Source of the DNA: Clostridia bacterium | GTDB taxonomy: Bacteria; Bacillota; Clostridia; Christensenellales; Aristaeellaceae | DNA length: 37,633 bases | Direction of reading: 5' to 3' | NCBI GenBank assembly: GCA_017521565.1 | Contig: JAFXCE010000148.1 | Coordinates: forward strand, 1 to 37,633 | Shown: positions 25,030 through 34,180 of the stretch, one piece after another | Layout: each line of letters opens with the position of its first letter | How positions within the stretch are numbered: position 1 is the stretch's first letter | Made by a program: the position numbers and the translations under genes | Notes under the pieces: generated by a model | Seen by the model: only the letters and a program-made list of their open reading frames with translations | What the model was told of the DNA's origin: nothing | Databases searched by the model: none

Positions 25030-26109
25030 TTACAGCATATGCACGCAGCCCTCGCGGAAGGAGAGATATGCCGTATCGCCAACCTTGTAGACCTTGCGGC
25101 CGACTGGACAGTAATCCGAAAGCTTCACCAGCGTATCGCCGACCATCACATGATAGTTCTGATACGCGCCCATGAAGCAGGAGAGCACAACTCTGCACGG
25201 CAATGCGCCCTCGTCTGAAAGGATGCCCGCCTCCGGACGCAGAACCACCTTGCAGTCCTTGCCCACGGGGAAGCCGTCGGGATTGTCCACCGTCACATCG
25301 TGCCCGCCGATAGCCAGCGTGCAGCTGCGGCCATCGACCTTCCTGATGGTGCCGGTCAGGAAGTTGACCTCGCCGATAAAGTCCGCCACGAACTCGCTCT
25401 TCGGATGATGATAAATCTCCTCCGGCGTGCCCATCTGCGCAATGACGCCCTTGTTCATGATGATGATCTTGTCGGAGATCGCCATAGCCTCCGCCTGATC
25501 GTGCGTGACATACACCGCCGTGATGCCCAGCGCCTGCTGGATGCGGCGGATCTCCGTGCGCATGGAGACGCGCAGCTTCGCATCAAGGTTTGAAAGCGGC
25601 TCGTCAAACAGCAGCACGCCCGGCTCCACAACCATCGCGCGGGCCAGCGCCACGCGCTGCTGCTGTCCGCCGGACAATTGGTTCGTCATGCGGCTTTCCA
25701 TACCCTCAAGCTCTACCAGCTCCAGAATCTTCGCCACGCGCTCATCCATTTCCTTTTTCGGCACCTTGCGCAGCTTCAGGCCGTAAGCGATGTTGTCGTA
25801 TACGTTGTAATGCGGGAACAGTGCGTAGCTCTGAAAGACCATCGCCGTGTCGCGCTTGTTGGGGGTCAGTGCGTTGATCGCCTCCTTGCCCAGATAGATC
25901 TCGCCCGCATCCGGGCTTTCAAAACCCGCGATCATGCGCAGCGTCGTCGTCTTGCCGCAGCCGGACGGGCCCAGCAGCGTTACAAAGCTGCCCGGCTCAA
26001 TGTCAAGCGACACGTCGTTTACCGCATAGAAATCCTTGCCCGTCTTGGGATCCTTGTAAATCTTGGAAATATGCTCAAGGCGGACGCCCTTTTTCTCTTT
26101 GCTAGCCAT
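25030..26109 (-). CDS. ABC importer ATP-binding protein, Fe3+/spermidine-type (FbpC/PotA-like)
   Basis: 359 residues. Walker A GPSGCGKT (47-54), Q-loop VFQSYALFPH, signature LSGGQQQR (145-152), Walker B LLFDEP (166-171) and the H-loop VTHDQ are all intact. From ~240 a TOBE-type domain follows, as in the MalK/PotA/FbpC group. It drives import by the permease encoded just upstream; its start is 1 base after the permease stop, with AGGAGG inside the permease end. The substrate follows the binding protein: ferric iron is most likely, with phosphonates or other small anions possible. Confidence 0.92.
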   Translation of the reverse strand: MASKEKKGVRLEHISKIYKDPKTGKDFYAVNDVSLDIEPGSFVTLLGPSGCGKTTTLRMIAGFESPDAGEIYLGKEAINALTPNKRDTAMVFQSYALFPHYNVYDNIAYGLKLRKVPKKEMDERVAKILELVELEGMESRMTNQLSGGQQQRVALARAMVVEPGVLLFDEPLSNLDAKLRVSMRTEIRRIQQALGITAVYVTHDQAEAMAISDKIIIMNKGVIAQMGTPEEIYHHPKSEFVADFIGEVNFLTGTIRKVDGRSCTLAIGGHDVTVDNPDGFPVGKDCKVVLRPEAGILSDEGALPCRVVLSCFMGAYQNYHVMVGDTLVKLSDYCPVGRKVYKVGDTAYLSFREGCVHML

Positions 26110-26110
26110 G

Positions 26111-28057
26111 TTATTCCTCCTTCAGGCGAACCGCCTTGCTCGTGCCAAAGTGCCGGATCATAAAGTTCATCAGGACAATCGCACTGTAAGTGATGATGAT
26201 CAGGATCGTCGCATACGCACAGGCCACGCCATACGCGCCCTTCTCCGCAAACTCATTGATGCGGCAGGTGATGAGCAGATAGCGCGGCGTCACCAGCAGG
26301 ATGATCGCGCTGATGGCGGTGATGGAGCGCACGAACGTCGTGACCAGACCGCTCAGGAAGGAGTCCTTGATCAGCGGCAGCGTCACCGACATGAACACCT
26401 TTGCGCTGCCCGCGCCCAGATCATACGCCGACTCCTCGATCGACTTGTCAATCTGCCTGAGGGCCGAGATGCCGCTGCGCGTACCAACCGGCAGCGAACG
26501 CACGACAAACACGATCACCAGGATCACGCCCGTGCCGTAGATGCCCTGCATGAAGCCCGTGCGGAATACGCCGCCCGCGAAGCCGCGGATGAAGCCCACG
26601 CCCAGCACCGTGCCCGGCACGGCCATCGCCAGCATGGACACGAACTCGATGAAGCCCTTGGTCTTGAACTTCTTCTTGACGACGAGGTAGGAGATGATCA
26701 TGGAGAGCAGCGCCGTAATCGGGCTGGCAATCAGCGAAAGCACAAAGCTGTCGGTGAACGCCTTAAAGCCGTCGTCCCGGAAGAGCTGCTGGAACCACTT
26801 GAGGCTCAGACTGTAATCACGGCCCCAGAGCTTAAACAGCGCGCCGAAGGGAATCGCAATATACATCATGATGACGAACGCGGACAGGAGGGAACAAAGC
26901 GCCGTCAGCGGCACGCGCACGCTCCTGTCGTCGATCAGCGCGCGGGCGCGGCTGGCCTTGCCGGTCAGCGTCGCGGCTGTCTTGGCCTCGAGGTAATACT
27001 TCTGGATCAGGAACAGCACCAGCGTAATCGCCAGCAGAACGACCGCCATCGCAGCCGCGCCGGTGATATCATAGCTGCCGCCCGTGATGCGCAGGTAGAT
27101 CGTTGTCGCCAGCGTGTCATAGCTGCCGCCGATCATCATGGGGTTGGCGAAGTCCGCCACGGACTCAATGAACGTGACGAGGAACGCATTGCCAAGACCC
27201 GGCAGCATCAGCGGCAGCGTCACCGTGGTAAAGACCTTCATCCGGCTGGCGCCCATGTTGCGTGCGGCCTCCTCCATCGACGGATCGATGTTTTTGAGGA
27301 GACCCTTGAGCATCATGTAGCATACCGGGAAGAACGTCAGCGTCTGCACGATCGCAATGCCGCCAAGGCCGTACACGTCGCTGTCATAGATGCCCAGCAG
27401 TTCACGCGTGATCAGACCGCCGCGGCCAAAGAGCAGGATCATTGACAGCGACAGCACAAACGGCGGCGAGACGACCGGCAGCGTCGATACCACATCAAAC
27501 ATCCGCTTGACCGCCCTGCTGCGTACATCCACGTAGCAGTCCACATACGCAAAGAGCAGACCAATGATCACCGAGCCAAAGCTGGTGATCATGCCCAGCA
27601 GCAGCGTATTGTAAAACGCGCGGTTGAACGTATAGTCCTTAAAAATCCGCGGAAACGCATCAAAAGAAAGGTAATTGCGGGCAACCTTCACATAGGTGTT
27701 CGCAGGATCAATCTCGTTGCCCTCTTTCAGCATGCGCCCATTCTTGGCAAACAGGTATCCAAAGGACGTGTTCAGGCTGTCCACGGCGATCGTCGCCGGC
27801 TTGCCCTTGTTATCGAGGATCTCTACGGTCGGATGACCGCCTGCGTCCCCGTATGTCATTTCCGCCGTCCCCGCGATCACGGTATCCAGCGGAATCATGT
27901 TCGTCTCCCGCACATAGACGCTGTCCAGCAGCAGCATGGCCAGCGGATAGAGAATAAACAGCGCGAGCAATGCGGTCAGCAGGCAGATTGTGACCACCAT
28001 CACCGGATCGGCAAAGAACTTTTTGCGCTCCAGCGCCGCGCTCTGGCGTTTTTTCAT
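26111..28057 (-). CDS. ABC importer permease, fused double-domain (FbpB-like)
   Basis: About 648 residues with roughly twelve membrane segments. Two BPD_transp_1 domains are in one chain, each with an EAA loop: EEAARNMGASRMKVFTTVTL in the first half and EESAYDLGAGSAKVFMSVTL in the second. This fusion is typical of FbpB/AfuB ferric transporters. About 100 extracytoplasmic residues lie between the first two membrane segments. I chose the ATG at 28057 (MKKRQSAALERKK), with GAGGGGTG upstream; the frame is open to 28111. It is the second gene of the importer operon, after a hairpin that may reduce its expression relative to the binding protein. Confidence 0.9.
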   Translation of the reverse strand: MKKRQSAALERKKFFADPVMVVTICLLTALLALFILYPLAMLLLDSVYVRETNMIPLDTVIAGTAEMTYGDAGGHPTVEILDNKGKPATIAVDSLNTSFGYLFAKNGRMLKEGNEIDPANTYVKVARNYLSFDAFPRIFKDYTFNRAFYNTLLLGMITSFGSVIIGLLFAYVDCYVDVRSRAVKRMFDVVSTLPVVSPPFVLSLSMILLFGRGGLITRELLGIYDSDVYGLGGIAIVQTLTFFPVCYMMLKGLLKNIDPSMEEAARNMGASRMKVFTTVTLPLMLPGLGNAFLVTFIESVADFANPMMIGGSYDTLATTIYLRITGGSYDITGAAAMAVVLLAITLVLFLIQKYYLEAKTAATLTGKASRARALIDDRSVRVPLTALCSLLSAFVIMMYIAIPFGALFKLWGRDYSLSLKWFQQLFRDDGFKAFTDSFVLSLIASPITALLSMIISYLVVKKKFKTKGFIEFVSMLAMAVPGTVLGVGFIRGFAGGVFRTGFMQGIYGTGVILVIVFVVRSLPVGTRSGISALRQIDKSIEESAYDLGAGSAKVFMSVTLPLIKDSFLSGLVTTFVRSITAISAIILLVTPRYLLITCRINEFAEKGAYGVACAYATILIIITYSAIVLMNFMIRHFGTSKAVRLKEE

Positions 28058-28084
28058 CGGGCATTCACCCCTCTTCATTGATAC

Positions 28085-28114
28085 AAAGAAAGGGATGGGG
28101 CTTTCCCCCATCCC
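28085..28114 (-). terminator. Intra-operon terminator/attenuator
   Basis: On the minus strand GGGATGGGG (28106-28114) pairs with CCCCATCCC (28092-28100) around a 5-base loop, followed by TTTCTTTG. It lies between the binding protein and permease genes. Partial termination would give the usual excess of binding protein over membrane parts. Confidence 0.75.
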
Positions 28115-28203
28115 CTTGCAAAAGCTTAAGTCCTGTCACGTCTTTCGCAATCCCCGGCATCGCGCCGGAGCGCCCTATGCGCGTGCGGCGCGCTTAGAAG
28201 CAA

Positions 28204-28235
28204 GGCGAAGCGTAGCGGGTGTGGGCCCCGCCCAC
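28204..28235. repeat. Possible degenerate copy of the dispersed hairpin repeat
   Basis: Plus strand: GGCGAAGCG, GGGTGTGGGC, then the GTGGGC/GCCCAC stem touching the binding protein stop codon. The order GCGAAGCG - GGGT - G-rich stem matches the reverse complement of 962-1023 and 14931-14993, but sequence identity is low. Confidence 0.3.
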
Positions 28236-29306
28236 TTACTCGGTCTTGAAGCGGCCGTCCGCAGCGTCGCCGATCGCGTCGAAGTAATCCTTGACGTACT
28301 GGGTGGTGTTGTTCTTGGCGTCTTCGAAGTCATAATCGATGACGTTGTTGGGATCCAGGCCGAACGGCTCGACGGCGTCGGGCTGCTTGGCGCTGTTGAT
28401 GACCAGGAACTGATAGCTCTCGGCGTCGTCCGCCAGCTCCACGCACTCCGGAGACAGGGCGTACTCGATCCACAGCTTCGCTGCATTCTCATGCACGCAG
28501 CCATCGAAGATCGCGGTCGCGCCGATTTCGAAGGAAGTGCCTTCCTCCGGGATCACGAGGGCGATGTTGTCATAGCCGGAGAGGATCTGCGCGATGCCGT
28601 CATGCAGGAAGCCGATGCCGATCACGCACTCGCCGATGCCGACCTTCTTGGACGGGCCAGAGCCGGACTTGGTATACTGCGCAACGTTCTTGTCGAGCTC
28701 CACGAAGTACTTCATGGCTTCGTCGTGGCCCTTGAGCTGCACCATGGTGTTGATGATCAGCTTCGCAGTGCCGGCGGTGTTCGGGTTGGACATCCAGACC
28801 AGGCCCTTGTATTCCGGCTTGAGCAGGTCGTCCCAGCCCTTGGGCGCTTCGAGGCCCAGGCGCTCAAGCTCTTCGGTGTTGACCATGAAGCCCAGAATGC
28901 CCTTGTAGATGCCGTACCAGTAGCCGTCCGCGTCGCGATACATGTCGCCCGCGAGGTCGGCGGCGTTCGCCGCTTCATACGCCATCAGCAGGCCGGCCTT
29001 GGCGCTCTCGTTGTACGGATCGGTCGTGCCGCCGAACCAGACGTCGCCGGACGGGTTGCCCGCTTCTTCGTTGATCTTCGCCTGCACCTCGCCGGTGGAC
29101 AGACGCTGATAGTACACCTTGATGCCGTAGAGTTCTTCAAAGTGCTTGGCGGCAGCGGCCAGATACGGCTCCTCGCAGGAACCATAGACGACCAGCTCGC
29201 CCTCTTCCTGGGCAGCAGCGATCAGCGCCGGGTCGATCTCGGCCATCGCGCATGCGCAGGTCAGGGTCAGCAATGCGGCCAGCAGGAAAGCAAACAGTTT
29301 CTTCAT
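28236..29306 (-). CDS. Extracellular solute-binding protein, Fe3+-type (FbpA/AfuA-like)
   Basis: 356 residues. A secretion signal (1-22) contains two cysteines (LTCACAMAE); a lipoprotein is possible, but neither cysteine has an ideal lipobox. The mature part fits the ferric/thiamine/phosphonate binding class: ELVVYGSCEEPYLAAAAKHF, then GDVWFGGTTDPYNESAKAGL. It captures ligand outside the cell for the downstream permease and ATPase. It is the first gene of the operon, after a consensus promoter. Ferric ion is the most likely ligand by family and by the fused permease; phosphonate is the main alternative. No Fur box was recognised with confidence. Confidence 0.88.
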   Translation of the reverse strand: MKKLFAFLLAALLTLTCACAMAEIDPALIAAAQEEGELVVYGSCEEPYLAAAAKHFEELYGIKVYYQRLSTGEVQAKINEEAGNPSGDVWFGGTTDPYNESAKAGLLMAYEAANAADLAGDMYRDADGYWYGIYKGILGFMVNTEELERLGLEAPKGWDDLLKPEYKGLVWMSNPNTAGTAKLIINTMVQLKGHDEAMKYFVELDKNVAQYTKSGSGPSKKVGIGECVIGIGFLHDGIAQILSGYDNIALVIPEEGTSFEIGATAIFDGCVHENAAKLWIEYALSPECVELADDAESYQFLVINSAKQPDAVEPFGLDPNNVIDYDFEDAKNNTTQYVKDYFDAIGDAADGRFKTE

Positions 29307-29333
29307 AGTGTTCTCTCCCTTTCGTTTTTTTCA

Positions 29334-29355
29334 CATAAACGCACGTCGGTTTATG
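29334..29355. promoter_or_regulatory. Inverted repeat in the leader of the importer operon
   Basis: CATAAAC (29334-29340) and GTTTATG (29349-29355) are a perfect 7-bp pair with an 8-base loop, 20-40 bases after the predicted transcript start. It may be an operator or leader hairpin. It does not match the Fur consensus well. Confidence 0.4.
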
Positions 29356-29382
29356 CAGGCTTACGCCTTTTTTCTGATTTTC

Positions 29383-29411
29383 ATTATAGATGCTGCACAA
29401 GTTTATGTCAA
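29383..29411 (-). promoter_or_regulatory. Consensus promoter of the ABC importer operon
   Basis: Minus strand TTGACA (29406-29411), a 17-base spacer, TATAAT (29383-29388). Confidence 0.88.
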
Positions 29412-29496
29412 CAAAAAGATCGTCCGATATATGGAGAACATGTTATTCCCAAAAAAACGAAGCATCGCTTCATAAGATACCTGCCTTCCTCACATA

Positions 29497-29529
29497 CACA
29501 AAACCCCCGGCAGCATCGGCCGCCGGGGG
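29497..29529 (-). terminator. Terminator of the M18 aminopeptidase gene
   Basis: CCCCCGGC (29504-29511) / GCCGGGGG (29522-29529) with a 10-base loop, followed by TTTTGTG on the minus strand, 14 bases after the stop. Confidence 0.9.
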
Positions 29530-29543
29530 AAATATGTCTCTGA

Positions 29544-30950
29544 TTACACGACAGGCTTCGCGTCGCGCAGGAAGGTGCAGTAGCAGCGGTACGCCTCGTA
29601 AAGGTCGACCTTGCTGATCGCCTCATAAAGCGCATGCATGGACAGAACGGCCACGCCCGCGTCGATGCAGTTCATGCCGTAGCGGGAGCACATGTAGGCG
29701 ATCGTTCCGCCGCCGCCCAGGTCCACACGGCCCAGCTCGGCCGTCTGGAAGGCGACGTCCTCATCATCGAGAATCTTGCGCAGCTGCGCCATGAACTCAG
29801 CGTTGGCGTCGTTGGAACCGCTCTTGCCGCCGCGGCCGGTATACTTGCTGAAGCAGACGCCGCGGCCAAGGAACGCCGCATTCTTCTTCTCGAAGGCGGA
29901 GGCAAAGTTCGGATCATAGCCTGCAGAAACGTCGCTGGAGAGCATGCGGGAATTGCGCAGCGCGCGGCGCACAGCGAGGTTGCTGTCATAGCCGCACAGC
30001 GCGCACAGCTCGGCGACGATATTCTCAAAGAACATGGAGTTCATGCCGGTCGCGCCGACAGAGCCGATCTCCTCCTTGTCGCACAGGACGGAGCAGATGG
30101 TATACTCCGGCACACCGTCAAAGTCGTTGACCGCCTGCATGGACGGATACGCACAGACGCGGTCATCGTGGCCATAGGCGCAGATCATGCTGCGGTCAAG
30201 GCCCATGTCGCGCGCCTTGCCCGCCGGAACGATCTCCAGTTCCGCGCTCATGAAGTCCTCTTCCTCGACACCGTAGGTCTCCTTGAGGATCGCAAGCACG
30301 CCGTTCATCACACTGGCCTTCTCATCCTCGTTTTCGATGTCCTTCACCGGCTTTCCGCCGATGATCAGATCGAGGTTTTCCGCCTCGATGACCTTGGAGG
30401 CCGGCTTGGTCATCTGCTCCTGACCCAGATGCGGCAGCAGGTCGGAGATGTAAAGCACCGGATCCTCATCCTTTTCGCCGATGGCGACGGTGACGGTGGT
30501 GCCGTCCTTCTTGCAGATCACGCCGTGCAGCGCCAGCGGAGTCGCAACCCACTGATACTTCTTGATGCCGCCGTAGTAGTGCGTGTCGAGGTAGACAAAA
30601 TCGCTGTCCTCATACAGCGGATTCTGCTTGATATCGATGCGCGGAGAATCGATGTGCGCGCCGACGATGTTCATACCCTCGGTGATCGGCTTTTTGCCGA
30701 TGACAAAGTTCACAAACGACTTGCCCATCCAGTTGACGTAGATCTTGTCACCGGCCGCAAGCGCCTTGCCCTCGGCGATCGCGTCGTTCAGGTCGATGAA
30801 TCCGTTCTCCTTCGCCGCCTTCACCGCCAGATCCACGCACTCGCGTTCGGTCTTGCCGCCGTCCAGAAATGCGCAGTACGCTTTGGCAAACGCCTCGATC
30901 TTCTCAAGGCCCGCCGCGTCATACTTCGCCCATGCATTCTTTCTCTCCAT
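29544..30950 (-). CDS. M18 family metalloaminopeptidase (aspartyl aminopeptidase-like)
   Basis: 468 residues, cytosolic, with no signal peptide. It removes N-terminal, often acidic, residues from peptides using two zinc ions. Family marks: GAHIDSPR with His99 and Asp101, AYGHDDR, the DKEEIGSVGATGMNS segment carrying the catalytic glutamate, SGSNDANAEFM, and a C-terminal SMHALYEA with the last zinc histidine. Length and motif order are normal for M18. It forms a single-gene unit between its own promoter and terminator. AAAGGAG precedes the start. Exact residue preference cannot be read from sequence. Confidence 0.93.
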   Translation of the reverse strand: MERKNAWAKYDAAGLEKIEAFAKAYCAFLDGGKTERECVDLAVKAAKENGFIDLNDAIAEGKALAAGDKIYVNWMGKSFVNFVIGKKPITEGMNIVGAHIDSPRIDIKQNPLYEDSDFVYLDTHYYGGIKKYQWVATPLALHGVICKKDGTTVTVAIGEKDEDPVLYISDLLPHLGQEQMTKPASKVIEAENLDLIIGGKPVKDIENEDEKASVMNGVLAILKETYGVEEEDFMSAELEIVPAGKARDMGLDRSMICAYGHDDRVCAYPSMQAVNDFDGVPEYTICSVLCDKEEIGSVGATGMNSMFFENIVAELCALCGYDSNLAVRRALRNSRMLSSDVSAGYDPNFASAFEKKNAAFLGRGVCFSKYTGRGGKSGSNDANAEFMAQLRKILDDEDVAFQTAELGRVDLGGGGTIAYMCSRYGMNCIDAGVAVLSMHALYEAISKVDLYEAYRCYCTFLRDAKPVV

Positions 30951-30994
30951 ATGAAAAGCTCCTTTCGGGATATGATGTGTATTTGTTTTTATTC

Positions 30995-31023
30995 ATTATA
31001 CGTTACAATACTCTTTCTTGCAA
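30995..31023 (-). promoter_or_regulatory. Promoter of the M18 aminopeptidase
   Basis: Minus strand TTGCAA (31018-31023), a 17-base spacer, TATAAT (30995-31000). Confidence 0.8.
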
Positions 31024-31072
31024 GTACGCGTGTTATTTCCCATGTTTCATGCGCCGCGCATACATATTGTGA

Positions 31073-31078
31073 TATACT
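31073..31078 (+). promoter_or_regulatory. Extended -10 promoter of the LRR/peptidoglycan-binding gene
   Basis: TGATATACT gives TATACT with TG one base upstream (an extended -10). No clear -35. The start codon is 32 bases further on. Confidence 0.5.
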
Positions 31079-31110
31079 GTAAATAACGATACGTTCCGGG
31101 AGCGATGCAC

Positions 31111-33555
31111 ATGAAACTTACGTATATCATGACAAAATGGATCTCTGCAGCGCTGGCGCTCTGTGCGCTTTTTTGCCTTGCCGTTTTGCCGGCAAGGGCA
31201 GAAACGGAAAGCAGCTATATCTACGCTGTCACAGACGGACAAGCCGCTGTAACCGGCTATACCGGCACAGAAACCGAGCTGATCATCCCCAATATCCTCG
31301 GCGGATATCCTGTGACAGAAATCGGCCCCTCTGCCTTCCGCGGCTGCGCCTTCCTTGAAAGCATCGCCATTCCCGAGAGCGTAATCAGTATCGGGCACGG
31401 TGCATTTTATGGCTGTTCTTCCTTAAGGGCGCTCTCTCTGCCCGATGCGCTTTCCTCCATCGACGCCTATGCGTTCCATGGCTGCGCTTCGCTTGAGGTG
31501 ATCGCCATTCCGGACGGCGTGACCAGCATCGGCGACTCCACATTCGAAGGCTGTGCTGCGCTTATGGCAGTCAGCCTCCCAGATGGCCTCTCCTCCATCG
31601 GCGGCGGCGCATTCTCCGGCTGCGCTTCCCTGACCACGGTAAATCTCCCCAGCGCAATTACCGCCATCAGCAGCTATACATTCTATGGGTGCGCCTTGCT
31701 GGTGTCCATCAACATCCCGGATACGGTCACCATGATCGATTATGCTGCATTCTCCGGCTGCATGGCCCTTGAGGAACTGTATCTGCCAAGCAGCATCGAC
31801 ACCCTTGGCGCGCTGGCCTTTGAACCGTCAACCACCATCTACGCCTCCAGCAGGACCCTCACCGGTACGTTGCTTGAGGCCGCAGGCTATCCCTATACCG
31901 ACACCTATCAGCCGCTGACCATCGTGGACGGCGTCGTCAAGGCCTGCGATCCCACGGCCACCAAGGTTGTCGTTCCCCACGGCGTAACTGAGCTGTACGC
32001 GGATGCCTTTGAGGGCTGTGTGAACCTTACATCCGTTACCCTGCCGGACAGCCTGACCAAGATCGGCCCGCGCGCCTTTCAGGATTGCACCGCTCTTGAA
32101 TCGCTCATTCTGCCGGACAACATCTCCACCATCAGCGCAAAGACGCCGTTTGCCCATACGACGACGCTTTACTGCCGCCGCGGCAGCACCACGGCTGACC
32201 GGCTTGAAGCAAATATGCGCTTCCACCTGTATCTCGATTCCGATCCGGAGAATCCGCTGACCATCGCAAACGGCGTTGTTCTCGACTGCGATCCTGCCGC
32301 CGTCTCCGTCATCGTTCCCGAGGGCGTAACCTGCATCGGCGAGAAGGCGTTCTTCCTCTGCGGCCTGCTGACCTCCGTCACCCTGCCGGACAGTCTGGAG
32401 GACATCGACGAGAGCGCGTTCCTTGCCTGCTCCTCCCTCACCGATATCAACCTTCCGCAGGGGCTGACCATCATCCGCCCGAACACATTCGAGTTCTGTA
32501 AATCCCTGACGAGCATCACCATTCCGGACGGTGTCGTTTTCATCGACAACTATGCATTCAACGAATGCTACTCGCTTAAAAACGTGCATCTCCCGGATTC
32601 CGTCGTTCATATCGGCGAGGGAGCATTCCGCTATGGCGCGTTTGAGACCTTCGACCTGCCGCCGTCGCTCACGTCCATCAGCCGTCAGTTGTTCATGTTC
32701 TGCGAGAACCTTACAAGCGTATCCATTCCGAATACTGTCGCCGGAATCGGCTCCAGCGCGTTCTATGGCTGCTCTGCGCTTACGCAGATTGACCTGCCGG
32801 GTGCGCTCACCACCATTGGTTCTAATGCATTCTTCGGCTGTGATGCTCTCACTTACGTCCGTCTCCCTAACTGCGTCACCTCCATCGGCAGCTGTGCTTT
32901 TGAAGATTGCACAGTGCTTTCAAGAATCATTATGCCTGAGAGCGTGACCGAAATTGGCGAGCACGCCCTCTCCGGCTGCGCAGAAGAGCTCGTCTGCGTC
33001 GTCAAAGACGACAGCTTTGCGCACGAGTGGTGTCTGGAAAATCACATTCCCTTTGACCTTCTCCTTTATCGCCTTGGCGATACCAGCGAAGGCGTTCTGC
33101 GCCTGCAGACGCTGCTCCGTTCCCTCGGCCTGTATTACGGCGAGATCACCGGCAATTTCGGCAGACTCACCGAGCGGGCAGTAGAAAACTACCAAAAAGA
33201 AATCGGCCTTCCGCAGGACGGCATTGTCACGCAGTCCATCATGAAAGCCATTCTATCTGCCAATGGCGCTTTGAACGCCTTTACCCTCCCCGCCTCGCTC
33301 AAGATCATTGAGAGCGGAGCGTTTGCTGGCAGCACAGCAAACATCATCGTCATTCCCGAAGGCTGCACATTCATTGGCTCGCGCGCATTTTCAGGCTGTA
33401 CAGAGTTGATCGAGATCACGATTCCGGGAAGTGTCACATACATCTCTGCGGATGCCTTCTCCGGCTGCTCGGGCGTGACTGTCATTGCCCCGGCAGACTC
33501 CGCCGCGCAGCAAATGGCAGAAGCCAACGGCTTTACCTGGCAGAAGCTCGAATAG
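31111..33555 (+). CDS. Secreted LRR_5 protein with a peptidoglycan-binding domain, 814 aa
   Basis: The start at 31111 is preferred over an ATG at 31105, because GGGAG then sits 8 bases away. A signal peptide (to AETES) leads to a YAVTDGQAAVTGYTGTETEL module and about twenty LRR_5 repeats. These are broken twice by a short repeat of the type LTI.(D/N)GVV..CDP.A. Near residues 648-720 a PG_binding_1-like domain appears (LGDTSEGVLRLQTLLRSLG ... FGRLTERAVENYQKEIG), which should bind peptidoglycan. The last 91 residues (33280-33552) are the shared LRR end module. Wall-bound adhesin is the likely role by analogy. It is the only one of the four large LRR proteins with a recognisable wall-binding domain. 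Confidence 0.92.
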   Translation: MKLTYIMTKWISAALALCALFCLAVLPARAETESSYIYAVTDGQAAVTGYTGTETELIIPNILGGYPVTEIGPSAFRGCAFLESIAIPESVISIGHGAFYGCSSLRALSLPDALSSIDAYAFHGCASLEVIAIPDGVTSIGDSTFEGCAALMAVSLPDGLSSIGGGAFSGCASLTTVNLPSAITAISSYTFYGCALLVSINIPDTVTMIDYAAFSGCMALEELYLPSSIDTLGALAFEPSTTIYASSRTLTGTLLEAAGYPYTDTYQPLTIVDGVVKACDPTATKVVVPHGVTELYADAFEGCVNLTSVTLPDSLTKIGPRAFQDCTALESLILPDNISTISAKTPFAHTTTLYCRRGSTTADRLEANMRFHLYLDSDPENPLTIANGVVLDCDPAAVSVIVPEGVTCIGEKAFFLCGLLTSVTLPDSLEDIDESAFLACSSLTDINLPQGLTIIRPNTFEFCKSLTSITIPDGVVFIDNYAFNECYSLKNVHLPDSVVHIGEGAFRYGAFETFDLPPSLTSISRQLFMFCENLTSVSIPNTVAGIGSSAFYGCSALTQIDLPGALTTIGSNAFFGCDALTYVRLPNCVTSIGSCAFEDCTVLSRIIMPESVTEIGEHALSGCAEELVCVVKDDSFAHEWCLENHIPFDLLLYRLGDTSEGVLRLQTLLRSLGLYYGEITGNFGRLTERAVENYQKEIGLPQDGIVTQSIMKAILSANGALNAFTLPASLKIIESGAFAGSTANIIVIPEGCTFIGSRAFSGCTELIEITIPGSVTYISADAFSGCSGVTVIAPADSAAQQMAEANGFTWQKLE

Positions 33556-33639
33556 ATCCTCTCCTTTCGATAAAAACACCAGTGTACATTGACGAATGTG
33601 TTCTTCCCCCACTATGGGATATTTCTCGCATCATATGCA

Positions 33640-33685
33640 AACCCCGCAGACTTCCTTCAAAGAAATCTACGGGGTTATTCTTATT
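33640..33685 (+). terminator. Terminator of the LRR/peptidoglycan-binding gene
   Basis: AACCCCG (33640-33646) pairs with CGGGGTT (33670-33676), extended by AGA/TCT, then ATTCTTATTCT. It lies 85 bases after the stop. Confidence 0.75.
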
Positions 33686-33814
33686 CTGTAATGCGGACAA
33701 AGGAGCCGTATTGAGCACGCTGCCCCGCACTAAAAAGCGCTCTGTCAATACAAGAATCATATACGAACGCATCTCCCGGACAGCATACCAAAATCATCGT
33801 TCTTCTCGCCTGCC

Positions 33815-34180
33815 CTATTCCAGTTCCAGAATCTCCTTCTGCCTCTTCCTGCTGAAACCAGCCAGCACAAGCGCATAGGACTGATCCAGCATATTCCGCA
33901 GGATGTCGTCCGGCACAGCGCCGTCCGGCTTGATCGAATTCCAATGCAGCTTATTCATATAATATCCGGGGATCACGTCCGCATATTGCCTGCGCCAGAA
34001 CTCGCCTTCAAGCGGCTCGAGCTTAAGCGTGATATATACCGCCTTGCCCGTATCATCCAGACAAAGCGCCGCAAACATTTTCCCGCCCACATGATAGCGG
34101 ATCCAGTTCCAATCCGCCTGTAGATCCTTCGTAACGCCTTTCTTGGCGAGCAGGTATTCATCCATCCATTCATACCGCAT
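33815..34180 (-). CDS. MmcQ/YjbR family protein
   Basis: 121 residues. The pattern W.WIRYHVGGKMFAAL..D...VYITLKLEP.....R..Y.DVIPGYYMNKLHWNSI is the YjbR (double wing, CyaY-like fold) signature, and length is normal. Members are annotated as possible DNA-binding proteins, but the cellular role is poorly known. GGGGGA lies 8 bases before the start. It lies downstream of the GyrI-like gene on the same strand, about 90 bases away. Confidence 0.88.
   Translation of the reverse strand: MRYEWMDEYLLAKKGVTKDLQADWNWIRYHVGGKMFAALCLDDTGKAVYITLKLEPLEGEFWRRQYADVIPGYYMNKLHWNSIKPDGAVPDDILRNMLDQSYALVLAGFSRKRQKEILELE

Noticed and set aside
23228-25198. A 656-codon minus-strand frame opposite the 574-aa LRR gene
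   Set aside because: Antisense shadow of a repeat-rich gene; it runs through the terminator and into the end of the ABC ATPase gene. The plus-strand frame has a signal peptide and clear LRRs.
29334-29355. Fur box upstream of the Fe3+-type importer
   Set aside because: The inverted repeat does not match the 19-bp Fur consensus (GATAATGATAATCATTATC) well enough.
33686-33814. Possible gene remnant between the LRR terminator and the YjbR gene
   Set aside because: The minus-strand frame at 33681-33944 mostly overlaps the YjbR gene in another frame and has no start signal or recognisable domain.
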